From: Marinobacter sp. F4218
GTDB taxonomy: Bacteria; Pseudomonadota; Gammaproteobacteria; Pseudomonadales; Oleiphilaceae
Reading direction: 5' to 3'
DNA length: 64,000 nucleotides
Assembly (NCBI RefSeq): GCF_019443085.1
Contig: NZ_JAHZIL010000003.1
Coordinates: 682,001 to 746,000, forward strand
Numbering within the stretch: position 1 is the first letter of the stretch; each line of letters begins with the position of its first letter. A model generated the notes under the pieces. That model saw only the letters and a list, made by a program, of their open reading frames with translations. It was not told the origin of the DNA and searched no databases. Below are positions 60,742 through 64,000 of this stretch, piece after piece. Both the position numbers and the translations under genes were made by a program.

Positions 60742-60797
60742 CTGAGTAAGGAAGGCCCGGCAGAGGCGCCCTGAAGGAACTCGTTGCGACGGGCGCT

Positions 60798-61325
60798 TCA
60801 TTTGTCTTTTGAACCGCGAACCTTTGGATAGATCTTGTGCAACTGGGCATCAAGCTCTGCCAACATCGACGCCATGTTAATGATCGTCCTGGCCATGCCC
60901 CGGGCAAGATTAAGGAGCATCAGGCCAAAAACGTCCGGCTCATGTTGATGAAGATCCAGGAAGTGGCCACAGGTAATCTCGAGAACGACGGCATCCGTTT
61001 CAGCCTTCGTGGTAGCCGGCCTGTCAGAGAGGGCGATCATTGGAACAAAGCCCATATCATCACCCGGCTCATGGCAGCGCGCGAGCGTCCATCCACCATC
61101 CTGCCGCGGCATCAGGGAATGCAAACTGCCGTTCAGCACGATGTAGAAAGCCTCGCTGGGTTCGCCAACTGCGTACAGGCGCTCACCGGCTTCTACCCGG
61201 ATAAGGCGCCCCTTCCTCATCATCCGCAGTATCGCCTCTTCTGGAAGCGCACCGAAGGTTGAGAGCTCGCTGAAATAGCCGGGGCCTTGCTCGTGCCAGT
61301 AGCTCAGGGCATCAATTTCGCGCAT
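60798..61325 (-). CDS. Cyclic-nucleotide-binding domain protein without DNA-binding domain
   Basis: A 175-residue protein with a cNMP/Crp-type beta-barrel at about residues 30-140 (VEAGERLYAVGEPSEAFYIV; EPGDDMGFVPM) and a following helix (LNLARGMARTIINMASMLAE). No helix-turn-helix follows, so it is not a normal Crp regulator; the GE-x-x-xRxA phosphate cassette is weak. It may be an allosteric sensor or regulator by protein contact. The ATG before REIDALSYW is chosen; an upstream frame of 43 residues is improbable. It is preceded on the same strand by the large hydrolase gene. Confidence 0.82.
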   Translation of the reverse strand: MREIDALSYWHEQGPGYFSELSTFGALPEEAILRMMRKGRLIRVEAGERLYAVGEPSEAFYIVLNGSLHSLMPRQDGGWTLARCHEPGDDMGFVPMIALSDRPATTKAETDAVVLEITCGHFLDLHQHEPDVFGLMLLNLARGMARTIINMASMLAELDAQLHKIYPKVRGSKDK

Positions 61326-61395
61326 CTGACCGCCACCTGATTGAATCGCTATATCTGAAGTATAGCCTCCATCCAAACAAGCCCCAGCCCCGGCA

Positions 61396-63321
61396 CTACA
61401 AGGCGTTTTCCAGCGTTCCCTGCAAGACTGCCAGTTGCACCGTGCCCTCCACATTTACGAAGGGTACCAACGCATCCCTGGACCAGCTTGCCGGGTATTG
61501 CGGGTGGAATCCGTACACCAGCAAGGCAAGTTCATCGCCGGGTGCCAGAGATTCAGCAACCCCCACCAGTTCAATGACCGCCTGATCCTTGAGACCTCGC
61601 ACCGGCTTGATCTGATCGTCGATCAGTTGCCAGCGACTCCCGTCCGCGCCCCGTTTCCCAAGGCCGACAAACACAATCGGATCACAACCGGCGGCGTAAG
61701 GATCCAGCTCCACATCACAACTGGAACGGCCTGTCAGATCAGACACCGTGAGTCTCGCAGTGGGAATGCCCCCCAATGTCAGGCCAGACTCACCCGCTTT
61801 CCCAAGAATCAGTGCCGCGGGCGGTTGTGAGGCCGTTGCTACCGCCTCATACCCCGACGCGACTGGCAGGTCGGTTGCCACCGCCCGCTCGACCACGTTC
61901 TCTCCCTCGAGCACCCCGCCCTCAGGGTCGGGCGCCGGGAAACTGTCAAAAGGCACGCTGATTGACCGGCCATCATCCAGTGACAGGCACACTTCGGAGC
62001 CGGTCCCATCGAAGAAACTGGCAAGTGGCTTGCCCTGAAGGTGATGCTCCAGCCAGTTCAGTGTTGCGTCTGAGATGGAGATCTTGCCGCAGGCAAACTG
62101 GCCTGCCGCACCCTGAAAGCCCGGCAGTTCCAGCAACCCTGCAGTGGGATCCACATATTCCGCCGGTTGCAGCTCTTCGGGCGCCTCAACCGGCAGTATG
62201 TGACCCGTCTGGTGGGTCAGCAGCCGCACATCGCCGCCGAGGGCTTTCAGGCACTCGAAATTGCGCCAGGCATCGTTGAAGTTGAACAGCGTGTCTTTCA
62301 TGCCCTGGGTCAGCAACACGTCCACCTTCGGGTAGGGGGTTGGTTCAACATCGAATGCCGGTGGATTGATCTGGTAATTCAGCAGATCCGGAGCGTCCGA
62401 GACTGAAACCGGCTCACCGGTGCATCGATACGCAGGGCTGTGGTAATAGAAGAAATCGAGGCCGGCGTCAGGGAACCGGTTCAGGGTTGCCCCCTGAGCC
62501 AGGATCTCCCGAATGATCGGGTCCAGGCCGTCGTTACCACCGCCGGTGGAGCCCGCTTCGCCCCCTGCCACAAGCACGAGATCCCACCCCGTCTTGATGA
62601 CGTTGCCGGGATTCAGGCTGTAACGAAGATCGTACCAGGTGATGTCCGGCACCATGGCATCAAGCCGCTGGCGCGGGTCCTGGCCGTGCAGCAGGAGTTG
62701 AAAGCCACCCCCGTAACTGCCGCCAATAGCGCCAGCAACAAGATTGGGGTTCAACGCCTCGGGAAGGCCGGGCTCATTACGGTATTGCAGGTAGTCGAGG
62801 TTTGCCTCGGCCCAATCGAGAATCTGGATGAGATCCCGGCCCTCGAACTCGGGGTCCATCACCCGAACGGTACCGGTACTCTCACCAAAGCCCCGCTGAT
62901 CCACTGAAATGACCGCAAAACCGGCCTCGCGATAGTTTTCGAAACCTTCCGTACTGCGGGATCCACCAAATCCGTGACCGTGCAAGACCAGCGGGTGGCC
63001 CCGGGCGCAATCGATTCCACCGATCGGTTCAAGCACCTGAAAGGCTATTGTTTCACCACTGGCGGAAGTCAGCATAACCGGATAGCTGCGGCCGCCCTCC
63101 CCTGGCGCATCGTCAGAACAGGACACCGGTGGCGGCAGCTGGCATTTGGGAGGCGCCCCCTCCCCGGGGTTCTCACACGCCGGCCGGGGTGCCGCGTTGC
63201 TCTGGGCGGACTGATCGGTGGCATCGTCGGAGGAGGTTCCTCCGCATCCGGCAACAGCCAGGGCGAGGAACCATGGAATCAGGCGATGAAGGGGCATTCG
63301 TGAGCGGATGGAATGAGGCAT
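61396..63321 (-). CDS. Secreted lipoprotein alpha/beta hydrolase (CocE/NonD-like)
   Basis: A 641-residue protein: a signal LIPWFLALAVAGC with lipobox and Cys near 26, a Cys-rich disordered linker to about 70, then an alpha/beta-hydrolase domain. LVLHGHGFGGS, DQRGFGESTGT and the nucleophile elbow GGSYGGGFQL are clear; acid and His candidates are LLTQGMKDTLF and LTHQTGHILPV. A beta-rich C-terminal domain follows (about 430-641). The ATG has an AGGAG site 8 bases upstream. It probably hydrolyses esters or peptides at the cell surface. Confidence 0.9.
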   Translation of the reverse strand: MPHSIRSRMPLHRLIPWFLALAVAGCGGTSSDDATDQSAQSNAAPRPACENPGEGAPPKCQLPPPVSCSDDAPGEGGRSYPVMLTSASGETIAFQVLEPIGGIDCARGHPLVLHGHGFGGSRSTEGFENYREAGFAVISVDQRGFGESTGTVRVMDPEFEGRDLIQILDWAEANLDYLQYRNEPGLPEALNPNLVAGAIGGSYGGGFQLLLHGQDPRQRLDAMVPDITWYDLRYSLNPGNVIKTGWDLVLVAGGEAGSTGGGNDGLDPIIREILAQGATLNRFPDAGLDFFYYHSPAYRCTGEPVSVSDAPDLLNYQINPPAFDVEPTPYPKVDVLLTQGMKDTLFNFNDAWRNFECLKALGGDVRLLTHQTGHILPVEAPEELQPAEYVDPTAGLLELPGFQGAAGQFACGKISISDATLNWLEHHLQGKPLASFFDGTGSEVCLSLDDGRSISVPFDSFPAPDPEGGVLEGENVVERAVATDLPVASGYEAVATASQPPAALILGKAGESGLTLGGIPTARLTVSDLTGRSSCDVELDPYAAGCDPIVFVGLGKRGADGSRWQLIDDQIKPVRGLKDQAVIELVGVAESLAPGDELALLVYGFHPQYPASWSRDALVPFVNVEGTVQLAVLQGTLENAL

Positions 63322-63427
63322 TTGTTGTTCTCCTTGTTGTTTCATTCAGAAAGCAACAAGGAATAACGGGACTCGATCGCACTCTGTTCCGTCCCGTTTC
63401 AACAAAGGCCCAAAAGGACAAAAAGCC

Positions 63428-63868
63428 TCAGGCTCCCACGACCGTAACCGCCCCGTGGGCGTGCCTGACAATCTTCTCGCTGACGCTGCCAAGGGTGAGA
63501 CTGCGTACCAGGGAATGACCACGGCGCCCCAGCACCAGGTGCGTCCCCGGATGGGCGTTCATGTATTCCAGAATTTCGTGCGCCGGGTCTCCGCTGAGAA
63601 GAACTTCTTCTGCAGCGTCAGTCCGTCCACGGATGGCATCCTTGGCGGCGTCGAACACTTTCCGGCTGTAATCGTGCTTGCCAGCCTCAATCTCACTGTG
63701 CTCGACACCGGAAATCACCAGCACCGATTCCTTCGACGCAGGATATACGGTTAACAGTTTGAGCGGGTGGCCCATAGCGTCTGCCAGTTCCGCTGCCATT
63801 TTCGCCGCATTCAGGGAATGCACTGACTCATCACAGGCAACCACGATACTTGGAGAATCCTTGTCCAT
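63428..63868 (-). CDS. Universal stress protein (UspA family)
   Basis: A 146-residue single Usp domain. It begins IVVACDESVHSLNAAKMAAE and ends LGRRGHSLVRSLTLGSVSEK then VRHAHGAVTVV. The ATP-binding G-x2-G-x9-G-S pattern is recognisable in LGRRGHSLVRSLTLGS, so it is probably of the nucleotide-binding type. It helps survival under starvation or stress by an undefined mechanism. The ATG before DKDSPSIVVA has a GTCGTC upstream region without a strong ribosome binding site; a longer frame starts 42 bases earlier. Confidence 0.9.
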   Translation of the reverse strand: MDKDSPSIVVACDESVHSLNAAKMAAELADAMGHPLKLLTVYPASKESVLVISGVEHSEIEAGKHDYSRKVFDAAKDAIRGRTDAAEEVLLSGDPAHEILEYMNAHPGTHLVLGRRGHSLVRSLTLGSVSEKIVRHAHGAVTVVGA

Positions 63869-64000
63869 GACGACACCTCGTTCGCAGGATGTATGTTTTT
63901 CAATTATCACCCTTTGAGGATCGGCGTGGTTGATTCAGATCAACGCCGAGAGGAGGGCCGCACTTCTTGAAGCCCTTCCATGCGATTGCCTAAAAAACCA

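Overview
The window looks like a chromosomal segment of a marine, GC-rich gammaproteobacterium, most likely Marinobacter or a close relative. This is inferred from the gene families: an AlkB-type alkane monooxygenase with a divergent AraC regulator, a TRAP transporter, PutA without the N-terminal DNA-binding domain, a large NAD-dependent glutamate dehydrogenase, an EF-P-like YeiP protein, DUF2339 and DUF2750 proteins, and many LysR regulators. I see no rRNA, tRNA, CRISPR array, insertion sequence or clear prophage. Genes are dense on both strands, and only one gene-free stretch exceeds 300 bases (43313-43700).

Layout. 1-2.2 kb: the end of a CocE-type hydrolase, a LysE exporter and a secreted protein. 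2.3-4.5 kb: a Crp/Fnr regulator divergent from a class II aldolase and an HD-domain protein whose residue spacing resembles PhnZ/MIOX diiron oxygenases. 4.6-11.7 kb: a 5-oxoproline/glutamate uptake and ring-opening operon (LysR, DUF1445 hydro-lyase, TRAP DctPQM, PxpABC). 11.7-19.7 kb: putA, a short NAD-glutamate dehydrogenase and a divergent Lrp/AsnC regulator. Together, 4.6-19.7 kb forms a hub in which 5-oxoproline and proline are converted to glutamate and then 2-oxoglutarate.

19.6-24.6 kb is housekeeping-like: thioesterase, DUF502, DCC-family, DUF4242, EF-P-like and a 3-hydroxyisobutyrate-dehydrogenase-like reductase. 24.6-29.8 kb has a DUF1326-DUF2182 pair with a stem-loop around its ribosome binding site, a coupled secreted/membrane protein pair, and alkB with araC. 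29.7-36.8 kb carries metabolic and detoxification genes (threonine aldolase, VOC enzyme, crotonase, GST, M17 peptidase, zinc metallopeptidase). Here two copies of a 25-bp palindrome, each carrying a perfect DnaA box, lie about 2.5 kb apart in inverted orientation.

36.9-49.9 kb is rich in envelope proteins: DUF2750-DUF2339, tandem spondin-domain proteins, an AI-2E-type transporter, a DUF1206 remnant, DUF883 and holin-like proteins, paired lipoproteins, and DUF3185/DUF3096 microproteins. 49.9-64 kb holds LysR regulators beside their probable targets, an outer-membrane protein, a gene remnant, a very small 2OG-Fe(II)-oxygenase-like protein, a PEP-CTERM-like protein, a cytochrome c with a metal-binding tail, an alkylsulfatase, a secreted hydrolase and a universal stress protein. 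Several divergent promoters carry strong inverted repeats that are candidate regulator sites. All names come from motif recognition by eye, with no database search.
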